Source of the DNA: Pleionea sp. CnH1-48
GTDB taxonomy: Bacteria > Pseudomonadota > Gammaproteobacteria > Enterobacterales > Kangiellaceae
DNA length: 64,000 nucleotides
Direction of reading: 5' to 3'
Assembly (NCBI RefSeq): GCF_024124665.1
Contig: NZ_JAMXSB010000004.1
Span: forward strand, 186,001-250,000
This document shows positions 25,765-34,200 of the stretch, one piece after another. The translations under genes were made by a program, and so were the position numbers. The notes beneath the pieces are model-generated. The model made no database searches. It was not told the origin of the DNA and worked only from the letters and a program-made list of their open reading frames with translations. Positions within the stretch are counted from its first letter, which is position 1, and each line of letters begins with the position of its first letter.

Positions 25765-28068
25765 ATGGATATTTGGAGCTGGGTATACCGGGCAGAAGAA
25801 GAGCTGCGAGAGTCAGGACAAGAGCGTCTGGCTGATATTATGGATAAAATTTCTACTTACACCTGCGATGATGAGCATGACAAGGTGGATGCTATTTACC
25901 CCGAAGGTTTGGCGTTGGCTAAAAAGCACCCGAACAAATGGATCGAGGTTTTTTTACGACACTGGTATTTACAAAGTCAGGTCTTGCATCGATACAACGC
26001 GAAGGGGGCACTCAATGATGCCGTTGAATTATTAGAGTTGTCCCATCGCGAAGAGACAAAAGAATGTCCACAAAGTATTTGTGCGGTTCAGGATTTATCG
26101 AATTGTTATTCGATAAAAGATGGACCGGGATTTGCGCCAGAAGTGATGTCGGTGTGTGAAGAGACGCTGGCAAAAATCGATGTTAACTGGCCTTGTTATG
26201 AGTGTATCAATTCTGAGTATGTCGAAGGACTTATGAACAATGGAGATTATCAACAAGCGCTAGACAGAATCAAACGCGTTCAAGAAGACAGTTTTGTTGC
26301 TAACAATCAAAACCGAAAGTCTATCTTACCATTATCAGAATTTTCTGCACTTTATGGACTTGGCCGTTTTGAAGACGCCGAGAAGGTGGCCAGAGAATCT
26401 GTAAATCATGGGGGCGGCGAGAGCTTTTTAAGAAGTAAGCAGGCTAATATTGCCTTAGCTTTAGTCAGACAACAAAAGTATCAAGAAGCCATTGATGCCA
26501 GCTTACCTTACTCTGAAGTTCTTACCGCGCAAGAGCATTACTATGATTGGTGTGAACTGCAATACTATTTGGCCCAAGGTATACCAGAGCGTAACACTCA
26601 GGAGTTAAATGCCTGCTTCAACGAGCTGATCGAAAAGCTTATTCATAACGGAGCCATTCGTAAAAGCATTATGCTGAAGCACTGGCAGGCCGAATTAGCT
26701 TTGCTGCGAGAGGATTTATTTACGGTTAATGTGTGTCTTCAAGCCTTGGAGCAACTCATCCCTGAACTTCATCGTGATCTGGGCGCTACCGAGAACTTAG
26801 AGAAGCTTAAGTCAGAATATGAACAAAAGCTTGAGACTTATCGTGCAGAAGCGGATGTGTCGCAACTCAGTGAGCTGGATAATGATGCCTTATTAGACTG
26901 TCCCTTATTGCTATTGCAAGAAGCTTATAAAGTCCACCAATCTCACCAAATCGGCAATGCCTACGGTGAAAAACTATGCGACAGTGGTTATTCAGAGCAA
27001 GGGCTTGAAGTGTTTCAACATATTCTGGATAAGGAGCTTGATGTACCTGAGGTGTTGCTCAACTACGGCCATTACTTGTTAGTGGATCAGCAAACGGCAG
27101 AGTTTGATCGGTTCTTTGTAGAAGGTAACTTTGAACACTGTAGTCAGAATAGTCAAAATCGTGTGAACTGGATAGTGGCTTGTCGATACAAAAACGCTGA
27201 GCCTGCATTAGCTTTCGAGCGCACGACTGTCTTATTACAACAGATGCCTGACTCCATAGGGTTTTTGCGTCTGGCAGCAAAGCTAGCGCTGTCATTACAA
27301 AAATACGATACGGCGATTGCTTATTACAATCATCTGATCGAACTTGAGCCTGAGCAACGTGACTGGCATTTTGATCGCATGGTTGTAGCGACTTTGGCGC
27401 AGGAATGGGAATTGGTCAGAGCATCATGTCAGATCTTGGAAATCGAATTGTCGACAGACAGTGGACCTATTGATGAAGACTTTGGCAGGATCCGTGTTCG
27501 CGTCAAACAAGAAAACAATGAGCCTGCGATTGTATTAGCACAACGAACCGGACCTGTGAGTGCTCGAGTCATCGAAATTCGTCGGTTAGGTGAAGAACAG
27601 TTTTTTGACGCTGAGCTGGTATTTGATGCCGAAGCCTTGAACCGTTTGGATCATGAAGATGCAGAAGGCTACCGTTGCGACAGTGAGGGCTACTACACCT
27701 TATTGTTTGACGCGATAGAAGTAGTAAACAACCCCGAGCATTTTTATTTTGCTATCGACGGAGTGCATCCTGGTGAAACACAATGGCAGCAACTGTGCGA
27801 ACAATTAATCGCTTTGGGGGCTGTCGTGAGTCAGCGCAATAGTGATGAATACGAAGTGTTTGACGAAGAGAGCGAAAAAGAGCTAGCCGGTATTTATGCT
27901 TATGTTCTGCTTCCATATACCTCGGATTTAGCCGTCGTAGAGCAAACCTTGTCATCTGTTACTGCGGATTTCGAGCATCCATTGATTTGGCCAATGTTGC
28001 TAGAAAAGCTAAGAGATCAAGAAGGATTGGAGCGACACGCTGCGATTGAGCAAAGATATAATCTTTAA
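25765..28068 (+). CDS. Tetratricopeptide-repeat protein paired with the Hsp90-like ATPase
   Basis: The 767-aa soluble protein is built from helical repeats of TPR type. Examples are LMNNGDYQQALDRIKRVQ, ALVRQQKYQEAIDASLPY and AAKLALSLQKYDTAIAYYNH, the last followed by LIELEPEQRDWHFDR. Residues about 570-767 form a different, probably alpha/beta domain (IRVRVKQENNEPAIVLAQRT, FYFAIDGVHPGETQWQQL). The start is one base after the TAG of the Hsp90-like gene, so the two are translationally linked and likely form one complex. An intrinsic terminator follows at 28100-28139. The role is unknown. Confidence 0.8.
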   Translation: MDIWSWVYRAEEELRESGQERLADIMDKISTYTCDDEHDKVDAIYPEGLALAKKHPNKWIEVFLRHWYLQSQVLHRYNAKGALNDAVELLELSHREETKECPQSICAVQDLSNCYSIKDGPGFAPEVMSVCEETLAKIDVNWPCYECINSEYVEGLMNNGDYQQALDRIKRVQEDSFVANNQNRKSILPLSEFSALYGLGRFEDAEKVARESVNHGGGESFLRSKQANIALALVRQQKYQEAIDASLPYSEVLTAQEHYYDWCELQYYLAQGIPERNTQELNACFNELIEKLIHNGAIRKSIMLKHWQAELALLREDLFTVNVCLQALEQLIPELHRDLGATENLEKLKSEYEQKLETYRAEADVSQLSELDNDALLDCPLLLLQEAYKVHQSHQIGNAYGEKLCDSGYSEQGLEVFQHILDKELDVPEVLLNYGHYLLVDQQTAEFDRFFVEGNFEHCSQNSQNRVNWIVACRYKNAEPALAFERTTVLLQQMPDSIGFLRLAAKLALSLQKYDTAIAYYNHLIELEPEQRDWHFDRMVVATLAQEWELVRASCQILEIELSTDSGPIDEDFGRIRVRVKQENNEPAIVLAQRTGPVSARVIEIRRLGEEQFFDAELVFDAEALNRLDHEDAEGYRCDSEGYYTLLFDAIEVVNNPEHFYFAIDGVHPGETQWQQLCEQLIALGAVVSQRNSDEYEVFDEESEKELAGIYAYVLLPYTSDLAVVEQTLSSVTADFEHPLIWPMLLEKLRDQEGLERHAAIEQRYNL

Positions 28069-28099
28069 AATAAGTAAACAGTCATAGCCTACATGGTCG

Positions 28100-28139
28100 A
28101 AGCCTATTCATTGATGAAGATCATTGAATAGGCTTTTTT
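28100..28139 (+). terminator. Intrinsic terminator after the TPR gene
   Basis: AAGCCTATTCA and TGAATAGGCTT form an 11-bp stem with a 13-nt loop followed by TTTTTT. It closes the Hsp90-like/TPR transcription unit. Confidence 0.9.
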
Positions 28140-28147
28140 ATATTTTT

Positions 28148-29395
28148 CTATAAGCTTAATAAACCACCTATCAAGGCACAGCTTATTACTACAAGCCAGG
28201 GTGGTTGTTTCCATTGAGTCAGCGCTACAAATGCAATCAGACAAAAGGCAAAGTCTTGAGCGTTAAAAATAGCACTGGTGATCACAGGCTGATAAAGAGC
28301 GGCTAATAATAACCCAACAACGGCCGCATTGACCGCTGCCAACGCCGCCTGAACTTTACTATGTCGGCGCAGGTTTTCCCAAAATGGAAGGGCCGCAAAA
28401 ACTAAAAGAAACGAAGGAATAAACATGGCCAGCAAACAAACCAGACTACCAAGCCAACCACCCGCTTCACCTGGGAGTGAGGCTCCGATAAAAGAGGCAA
28501 AAGTAAATAACGGCCCCGGAACAGCTTGAGTGGCACCGTATCCGGCCAAAAAGGTTTCTTTGTCGATCATGCCTGTATTAACCAGCTCAGTTTGTAGTAA
28601 TGGCAACACCACATGCCCGCCACCAAATACCAGAGAACCTGATCGATAAAACGAATCAAATGCGCTGAGTGTTGTTGAAGGAAACCACTGTGCAGCCAGT
28701 GGCAAGCCAAACAATAAAACAACAAATACAGTTAAAAAGAACAAGGCAGCACGATTGGAGATAGCAATGTTTAGTGGTGATACCTGATTTTGTTGGGGTT
28801 GTTTAAAAAACAACAGGCCTATAACGGCTGCCCCTATCAAAATTAATAGCTGGACACTGATCCCCGGTATTATCAGCAAAATGCTGCAACTGGCCGCCAT
28901 CAAGGTAACCTTTAAGCCATCGGTGCAAAAGCTTTTGGCCATGCCCCATACTGCCTGAGCGACGACAGCAGCAGCAACAATTTTTAAACCATGCAGGGCA
29001 CCTGTGGTAACCGCATTATCATAATAAGACAAGCCCAGCGCAAAGAGTGTTAATAAGAGTGCAGAGGGGAGCGTAAAACCTAGCCAGGCAGCAAGGGAGC
29101 CCAAATATCCACCACGAGATAAACCAATGCCAATACCCACCTGACTGCTCGCAGGGCCCGGCAAAAACTGGCACAAAGCCACAAGATCGGTGTATGCCTT
29201 GTCATCAAACCAATGTCGACGTTCGACAAACTCTGTACGGAAATACCCTAGATGAGCGACTGGTCCGCCAAAGGATGTGAGTCCAAGGCGAAGGAAAATA
29301 AGAAATAAAGAGAAAAAGCCTTCTTTCTGCTGTGGAGTGTCGTGGGATATTTGCATGGTGCTACAACGAAAATTTGCTATGTAGGAGCGGAGCAT
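28148..29395 (-). CDS. chrA: Chromate transporter ChrA (long, two-domain)
   Basis: The 415-aa inner-membrane protein contains two CHR domains, as in the long-chain CHR family that exports chromate by proton antiport. The conserved LTSFGGPVAHLGYFR and LCQFLPGPASSQVGIGIG mark the first domain. The second carries SGSLVFGGGHVVLPLLQ and YGATQAVPGPLFTFASF. About ten hydrophobic segments are visible. The start is uncertain: ATG 29395 has AGGA at a long distance, while ATG 29356 (MQISHDTPQQ) has no good ribosome site. No chrB is adjacent. Confidence 0.9.
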   Translation of the reverse strand: MLRSYIANFRCSTMQISHDTPQQKEGFFSLFLIFLRLGLTSFGGPVAHLGYFRTEFVERRHWFDDKAYTDLVALCQFLPGPASSQVGIGIGLSRGGYLGSLAAWLGFTLPSALLLTLFALGLSYYDNAVTTGALHGLKIVAAAVVAQAVWGMAKSFCTDGLKVTLMAASCSILLIIPGISVQLLILIGAAVIGLLFFKQPQQNQVSPLNIAISNRAALFFLTVFVVLLFGLPLAAQWFPSTTLSAFDSFYRSGSLVFGGGHVVLPLLQTELVNTGMIDKETFLAGYGATQAVPGPLFTFASFIGASLPGEAGGWLGSLVCLLAMFIPSFLLVFAALPFWENLRRHSKVQAALAAVNAAVVGLLLAALYQPVITSAIFNAQDFAFCLIAFVALTQWKQPPWLVVISCALIGGLLSL

Positions 29396-29539
29396 ATCGA
29401 AGAAGATCCTATTTGCAAAGCTGCGTCATATAAATGTCATAAAAAAATAACTCAAGAAGTAATTTGAAAGCAGAAAAGAAACCTGACCAACTACTCAAAT
29501 GGTTATAATAGAAGTAGAACAAAATCAACAGGCTACGTT

Positions 29540-30535
29540 ATGGATAAAATTTGTCTTGCTGTACTATTATCGAGCTCTTTGTTGCTTGGATCTCCTTATA
29601 TCGCTGCGAATGAACAAGAAGAGCCTTGGTTTAGTTTAACCTTGGACAATGATATTTTTGTCGGCTCTGATGGCGGTTATACCAACGGCATTTATGCATC
29701 ATGGTTTGACGTTTTTGAGGAGAGTGAACGACTCAGTTCGCCAATGCCCTGGTATTTTTGGATGCAACAGAAATCGATGGATACCAAGCAATTCAATACA
29801 CTGGTTGAGATCCATAATGTTGGGCAGACGATGGTAACGCCCTCGGATATTTCAGCGGTGCCACCACCTCAAGATGATCTACCTTATGCTGGCTTTTTGT
29901 TCTGGCAGGGCAGCTTGATTGCTATTCGTCCTGATTATTCCGATATATCTACCCTCATGCTCGGGGTCGTTGGGCCTATTTCCGGGGCGGAGTTAACACA
30001 GCGGTTGGTACACGAAATTACTGGATCAGAAACGCCTCAGGGTTGGGATTATCAGTTAAAAAATGAGCCGATTGTCAATTTGAGCCGTGCACGGTTTTGG
30101 CGGCTATTGCATTCAGACAGCCACTCGATGGAGTTGGACATGGTCGGCGGCCTGGAAGGCGCTTTAGGTAACTTTGACTCTCATGTTGAGGTGAGCGGCT
30201 TTTTGCGCTGGGGCCAACAATTAGAGAGTTCTTATCCTACTGTCGCGCTCGTGGGCAATCGAGAAGCGAATCCTATGGCGCATTCAGGTGGATATTTTGT
30301 CTATGTTGGTGCTGGAGTCGGTTATGTTTTTAACAACCTGTTTATCGATGGTAACTATTTGCGCGATAGCCCCGGTATCGAGCTAGAACATGAGCGCAAT
30401 TTTTTAGCGGTTGGAGCGGCGTTTTCTGGAGAGGAGTGGGGTATCAGTATTAACTATGTTGATTTTGGCAGCTTCTCTAGCGACTCTGGAGGCCAACAGC
30501 GGTTTGGTTCTTTTTCATTCTTATGGCGCTTATAG
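29540..30535 (+). CDS. LpxR-family outer-membrane lipid A deacylase (DUF2219)
   Basis: The 331-aa protein has a signal peptide (LLSSSLLLGSPYIAANE) and then the LpxR/DUF2219 signature LTLDNDIFVGSDGGYTNG near residues 33-50, whose Asn, Asp and Thr residues include the calcium and catalytic-site positions. PYAGFLFW and later amphipathic beta strands ending in SFSFLWRL fit a 12-strand outer-membrane barrel. LpxR enzymes remove the 3'-acyloxyacyl chain from lipid A. The gene is isolated; regulation is not visible. Confidence 0.85.
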   Translation: MDKICLAVLLSSSLLLGSPYIAANEQEEPWFSLTLDNDIFVGSDGGYTNGIYASWFDVFEESERLSSPMPWYFWMQQKSMDTKQFNTLVEIHNVGQTMVTPSDISAVPPPQDDLPYAGFLFWQGSLIAIRPDYSDISTLMLGVVGPISGAELTQRLVHEITGSETPQGWDYQLKNEPIVNLSRARFWRLLHSDSHSMELDMVGGLEGALGNFDSHVEVSGFLRWGQQLESSYPTVALVGNREANPMAHSGGYFVYVGAGVGYVFNNLFIDGNYLRDSPGIELEHERNFLAVGAAFSGEEWGISINYVDFGSFSSDSGGQQRFGSFSFLWRL

Positions 30536-30626
30536 TCATAGATAAGTCAGTTTGTCAGCCAAGCTGTCAACGGATCAAGGGAACATGCGTTAAATACTAG
30601 AAATGAATAAGTCACGAGTTTGACAA

Positions 30627-30851
30627 ATGATCCGATTGAAGCTATTGGTTGTAATCCTTGTCGCCAGTTTGTTATCTGCCTGTGTAGTGAAGCCTGTAGG
30701 CCATCGCCATAAAAAAGTGAAGGTCGGTGTAAAAACCGTTGCTGTACTGGATGCTGAACACCGTCATCATAATGTTACTGTCATTTATAAACGACCTGCG
30801 CACTCTCGAAAATGTTGGGCACACAAAAACCATTGGCATTGTCATCGTTAA
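30627..30851 (+). CDS. Small His/Lys-rich lipoprotein
   Basis: The 74-aa protein has a lipoprotein signal ending LLSACVVK (lipobox Cys at residue 19). The mature part is rich in His and Lys (HRHKKVKVGVK, EHRHHNV, HKNHWHCHR). This suggests metal or anionic-surface binding in the envelope, but no family is recognised. The ribosome site is weak. A stem-loop lies 30 bp after the stop. Confidence 0.65.
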   Translation: MIRLKLLVVILVASLLSACVVKPVGHRHKKVKVGVKTVAVLDAEHRHHNVTVIYKRPAHSRKCWAHKNHWHCHR

Positions 30852-30880
30852 GGTTTGTTTGCCGTATAGTTCTATTGTTT

Positions 30881-30928
30881 ATGACAGAGAAGTGAAAGTT
30901 TTATAAAAGCGTTTTCACTTTTCTGACA
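30881..30928. other. 17-bp stem-loop upstream of the 5'-nucleotidase gene
   Basis: ATGACAGAGAAGTGAAA and TTTCACTTTTCTGACAT pair over about 17 bp with two mismatches and a 14-nt loop. It may terminate the small lipoprotein transcript, though no T-run follows, or it may be a leader structure. Confidence 0.4.
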
Positions 30929-30993
30929 TCTGGTTGTTATATCCATCGGACATCTTTGCATCGTTCTTCAGAAATTCAAAAAGGAGATGCAAG

Positions 30994-32952
30994 ATGAACA
31001 AAAAAGGGCTTGGCCTTATTGTCGCTGCTGCTTTAAGTTTAACTGCGTGCGATGACGACGTTAATAATTACGATGCCGAAATTGCCGATCTTAACAATCA
31101 GATTGGCGATTTAAATGATCAGTTGAATGACTATAAAGCGATTGATCTCACAATCCTTCACATGAACGACCATCACTCCCATCTTGCTGCTGACGATTTC
31201 GATTTTGATACATCGACGTTGAGCCTGAATGCAAAAGACGCTAATGATGCTGCCATCAACGAAGTTGAAGTAACCTATGGTGGCTTTCCCATGATGGTGA
31301 GTTTGTTTGATACCCTTGCATCACAATCAAAGAATGTGTTGAAAATTCATGCTGGCGATGCCATCACTGGAACCCTTTACTACACCTTATTTAAAGGTGC
31401 AGCCGATGCTGCCATGATGAATCAGATTTGCTTCGACGTTTTTGCGTTAGGTAACCATGAATTTGATGGCGGCGATTTGCAGCTGGCGAATTTTATCGAT
31501 AGCCTCAATGCGAGCGCCTGTAACACGCCAACGATAGCTGCAAACGTTGTTCCTGGTGCGACTTCTGCACTGGCAAGTGGATATATTAAGCCTTTTGTGA
31601 TTAAAGAAGTGGATGGCGAAAAAGTCGGCATTATTGGTATCGACATTGCTGGTAAAACCATGAATTCTTCGAATCCAGACAATGGCACACAGTTTCTTGA
31701 TGAGATCACCACTGCACAGAACAACATCGATTTACTTCGTGAAGGCGGTGTGAACAAAATTATTCTTGTGACTCACTATCAATACGAAAATGATTTGGCT
31801 ATGGCTGCTGCACTGGATGGGGTTGATGTGATTGTCGGGGGCGATTCTCACAGTTTGTTAGGTGGCAGCACCTTTACTGAATTAGGCTTTAACACTGTGG
31901 GTGATTATCCTACGGTGGTCACTGATTCCAAAGGCAAAACTGTATGTGTAGTACAAGCATGGGAGTATGCTCATGTGATGGGCAAACTGGAAGTGAGCTT
32001 TGATGCTAAAGGTGATGTAACATCTTGTGGTGGCCATCCTTATATTCCAGTATCTGACCGCTTTGTTTATGAGCACGCTGATGGAGATAAGCGTGAGTTG
32101 GGTAGTGATGACCAGTTTTTGGTGACTCAAAAATTAACGGCTTATGATGAGGTTGTGGTCACTACGCCTGATGCAACAACTGCTGCGATGCTGAGCGAAT
32201 ATGATGCGCAGGTATCTGTGTTAGAACAAAGCGTTATTGGTAGCGTCAATCAGGATCTTTGTCTGGAGCGTTTCCCCGGTCAAGGTCGTTCTACTCTATG
32301 TGATGTAAGCAACACTTATGCAACAGGCAGTGATATTTCTAACATTGTTGCTAAAGCATTTTTGACCATCACACCGACTGCGGATATTGCCATTCAAAAT
32401 GGTGGCGGTGTACGCACAGATATTGGTGCTGGCGACTTCACTATTGGAGATGCTTATACCTTATTACCATTCTCTAATACGCTGGTTACTTTAGAGATGA
32501 CAGGCCAACAAATTATCAATGTATTAGAAGAAGCATTGGCTAACACACTTGATAATAATGGATCGTCAGGTTCTTATCCTTATGCATCCGGTCTACGTTA
32601 TCATGTTGATGCATCGCAAGCGAAAGGAAGTCGTATTTCTCAAGTAGAAGTTAATCCTCGTGTTGCGGGGAACTGGACGGCCATTGACATTAATACGACT
32701 TACACCGTGGTGACCAACAGTTTCATAGCGTCAGGACGAGATGGTTATTTAACATTTGCTGTACCTTTTGAAGCGGGCAACTACGAAGATACTTTCACTG
32801 AATATGCTCAGGCATTTGTTGATTATGTCGAGTCGCTGACTAAGCAAGGTTTGGGGATTGATAAATTACCTGCTGCGGAATACAGCACCCAGAACTACAT
32901 CGGTCGCGATGGATGTGATCACGGTAGTTCGTCTTCTTGTACGGGTTATTGA
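30994..32952 (+). CDS. Lipoprotein 5'-nucleotidase/2',3'-cyclic phosphodiesterase family metallophosphatase
   Basis: About 652 aa. The start at ATG 30994 has AAGGAG seven bases upstream; the longer frame from 30934 is rejected. A lipobox (SLTAC) is followed by a short coiled coil (DLNNQIGDLNDQLNDYKAID). The metallophosphoesterase motifs are TILHMNDHHSHL, HAGDAITGTLYY, LGNHEFDGG and GGDSHSLLGG. The C-terminal 5_nucleotid_C domain carries AIQNGGGVRTDIGAGDFT and YTVVTNSFIASGRDGY. It likely hydrolyses extracellular nucleotides or cyclic nucleotides for phosphate and nucleoside salvage. A terminator follows. Confidence 0.88.
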   Translation: MNKKGLGLIVAAALSLTACDDDVNNYDAEIADLNNQIGDLNDQLNDYKAIDLTILHMNDHHSHLAADDFDFDTSTLSLNAKDANDAAINEVEVTYGGFPMMVSLFDTLASQSKNVLKIHAGDAITGTLYYTLFKGAADAAMMNQICFDVFALGNHEFDGGDLQLANFIDSLNASACNTPTIAANVVPGATSALASGYIKPFVIKEVDGEKVGIIGIDIAGKTMNSSNPDNGTQFLDEITTAQNNIDLLREGGVNKIILVTHYQYENDLAMAAALDGVDVIVGGDSHSLLGGSTFTELGFNTVGDYPTVVTDSKGKTVCVVQAWEYAHVMGKLEVSFDAKGDVTSCGGHPYIPVSDRFVYEHADGDKRELGSDDQFLVTQKLTAYDEVVVTTPDATTAAMLSEYDAQVSVLEQSVIGSVNQDLCLERFPGQGRSTLCDVSNTYATGSDISNIVAKAFLTITPTADIAIQNGGGVRTDIGAGDFTIGDAYTLLPFSNTLVTLEMTGQQIINVLEEALANTLDNNGSSGSYPYASGLRYHVDASQAKGSRISQVEVNPRVAGNWTAIDINTTYTVVTNSFIASGRDGYLTFAVPFEAGNYEDTFTEYAQAFVDYVESLTKQGLGIDKLPAAEYSTQNYIGRDGCDHGSSSSCTGY

Positions 32953-32964
32953 TTTGATACAGCA

Positions 32965-32990
32965 GTGGCCAGAAATCTGGCCACTTTTTA
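32965..32990 (+). terminator. Intrinsic terminator
   Basis: GTGGCCAG-AAAT-CTGGCCAC followed by TTTTTA forms a tight 8-bp G/C-rich stem just after the 5'-nucleotidase gene. Confidence 0.92.
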
Positions 32991-33124
32991 TCTATTCTGT
33001 CTTTTCTAATTCATCACTATTTATACCTTCTTCGCAATACTCATTTTGCGTCTAATATTTCTCGCAGACAAACTTGTTAAAACATGACACACTTAAGTCA
33101 TGACAAATAAAAAATAACAAATGA

Positions 33125-33985
33125 ATGTCTACCCAAATTCCTGAAAATGCCGTCTGGAAGTTCTTTGATAGTGCTAATCCTTCTGGTGATGCATTGCACT
33201 TTTATCATGCCAATGGTTTTACTGCGGGTGTGTATACGCCTTTGCTGGAGCAGTTGGCCGATCAATATCAGGTCAGTGCCTTGAATTTTCGTGCTACCTG
33301 GCCAGACATAGGTGCTCCTGGTCGGGGGATCAATTGGCAATCTTATGCTGACGATCTGATTGCATTCATAGAGACTCATTATCAAGACCCAATCATTGGC
33401 GTCGGCCATTCTATGGGGGCGGCCTGTACGGTGCTGGCCGCTCACAAACGACCAGAGCTTTTTAAAAGCCTCGTTTTAATTGAGCCTGCAATGGTGTCTC
33501 GTCGCTTGGCACTGTTATTAAAAATAATGCCCAGCGCTATCGTTAAAGCATTGGAACCAACCCGTGGAACTTTAAATAAGCGTGATCAATGGCCAGATAA
33601 AGCAGCCTACATTGACCATAGTAAAAAGTTTCGTGGCAACAGACGGTTTGCTGAAGAAACCTTTCTGGCCATGGGAGAGAGCAATATTTATCCAACGTCA
33701 GAGCAAAACTGGCGGTTAGCTTATCCAAAAGTTTGGGAAGCTCATAATTACACCACCGCTCCTAATATCATGAAGCCTCTAACTCAGCTTAAAATGCCCT
33801 GTGTTGGGATTCGTGGCAAACCATCCATCTTTTTCTCCGATGCCGTGTGGCAGCAATGGCGCAAGCAAAGCCCGCACCATCACTTTTTTGAGAATCTGGA
33901 TTATGGCCATCTATTCCCCTTGGAAAATCCCAAGAGTTGCTATCAGTTGATTCAAAAAGGGTTGAGTCTTTTAGCACAGAGTTGA
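33125..33985 (+). CDS. Alpha/beta hydrolase
   Basis: The 286-aa protein has FYHANGFTAGVYTPLLEQLA at the oxyanion region, the nucleophile motif GVGHSMGAAC near residue 96, and a C-terminal DYGHLFPLENP with the catalytic His. The sequence FRATWPDIG and the general layout fit epoxide-hydrolase/esterase-type enzymes. The substrate is unknown. It stands between the 5'-nucleotidase and the giant sensor gene with no sign of co-transcription. Confidence 0.82.
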   Translation: MSTQIPENAVWKFFDSANPSGDALHFYHANGFTAGVYTPLLEQLADQYQVSALNFRATWPDIGAPGRGINWQSYADDLIAFIETHYQDPIIGVGHSMGAACTVLAAHKRPELFKSLVLIEPAMVSRRLALLLKIMPSAIVKALEPTRGTLNKRDQWPDKAAYIDHSKKFRGNRRFAEETFLAMGESNIYPTSEQNWRLAYPKVWEAHNYTTAPNIMKPLTQLKMPCVGIRGKPSIFFSDAVWQQWRKQSPHHHFFENLDYGHLFPLENPKSCYQLIQKGLSLLAQS

Positions 33986-34200
33986 CGGTTAAATTATTCG
34001 ATTTGCTGAGATTTGATGTCTTATTGGTGTCTACAGTATATTGGGATTTGAAATATTCACTTTGAGTGGTAGCTGTATCTTGTTGTTATTTAAGGTGATT
34101 TTAATGAGGTTTTAGGGTGTGGACTGGGCAGTTTGTGTCTATACTAAAGTAACAGTCCGGTGAGCTTGTTAACGAAAAGATAGGAATAGAGAATCTGTCA

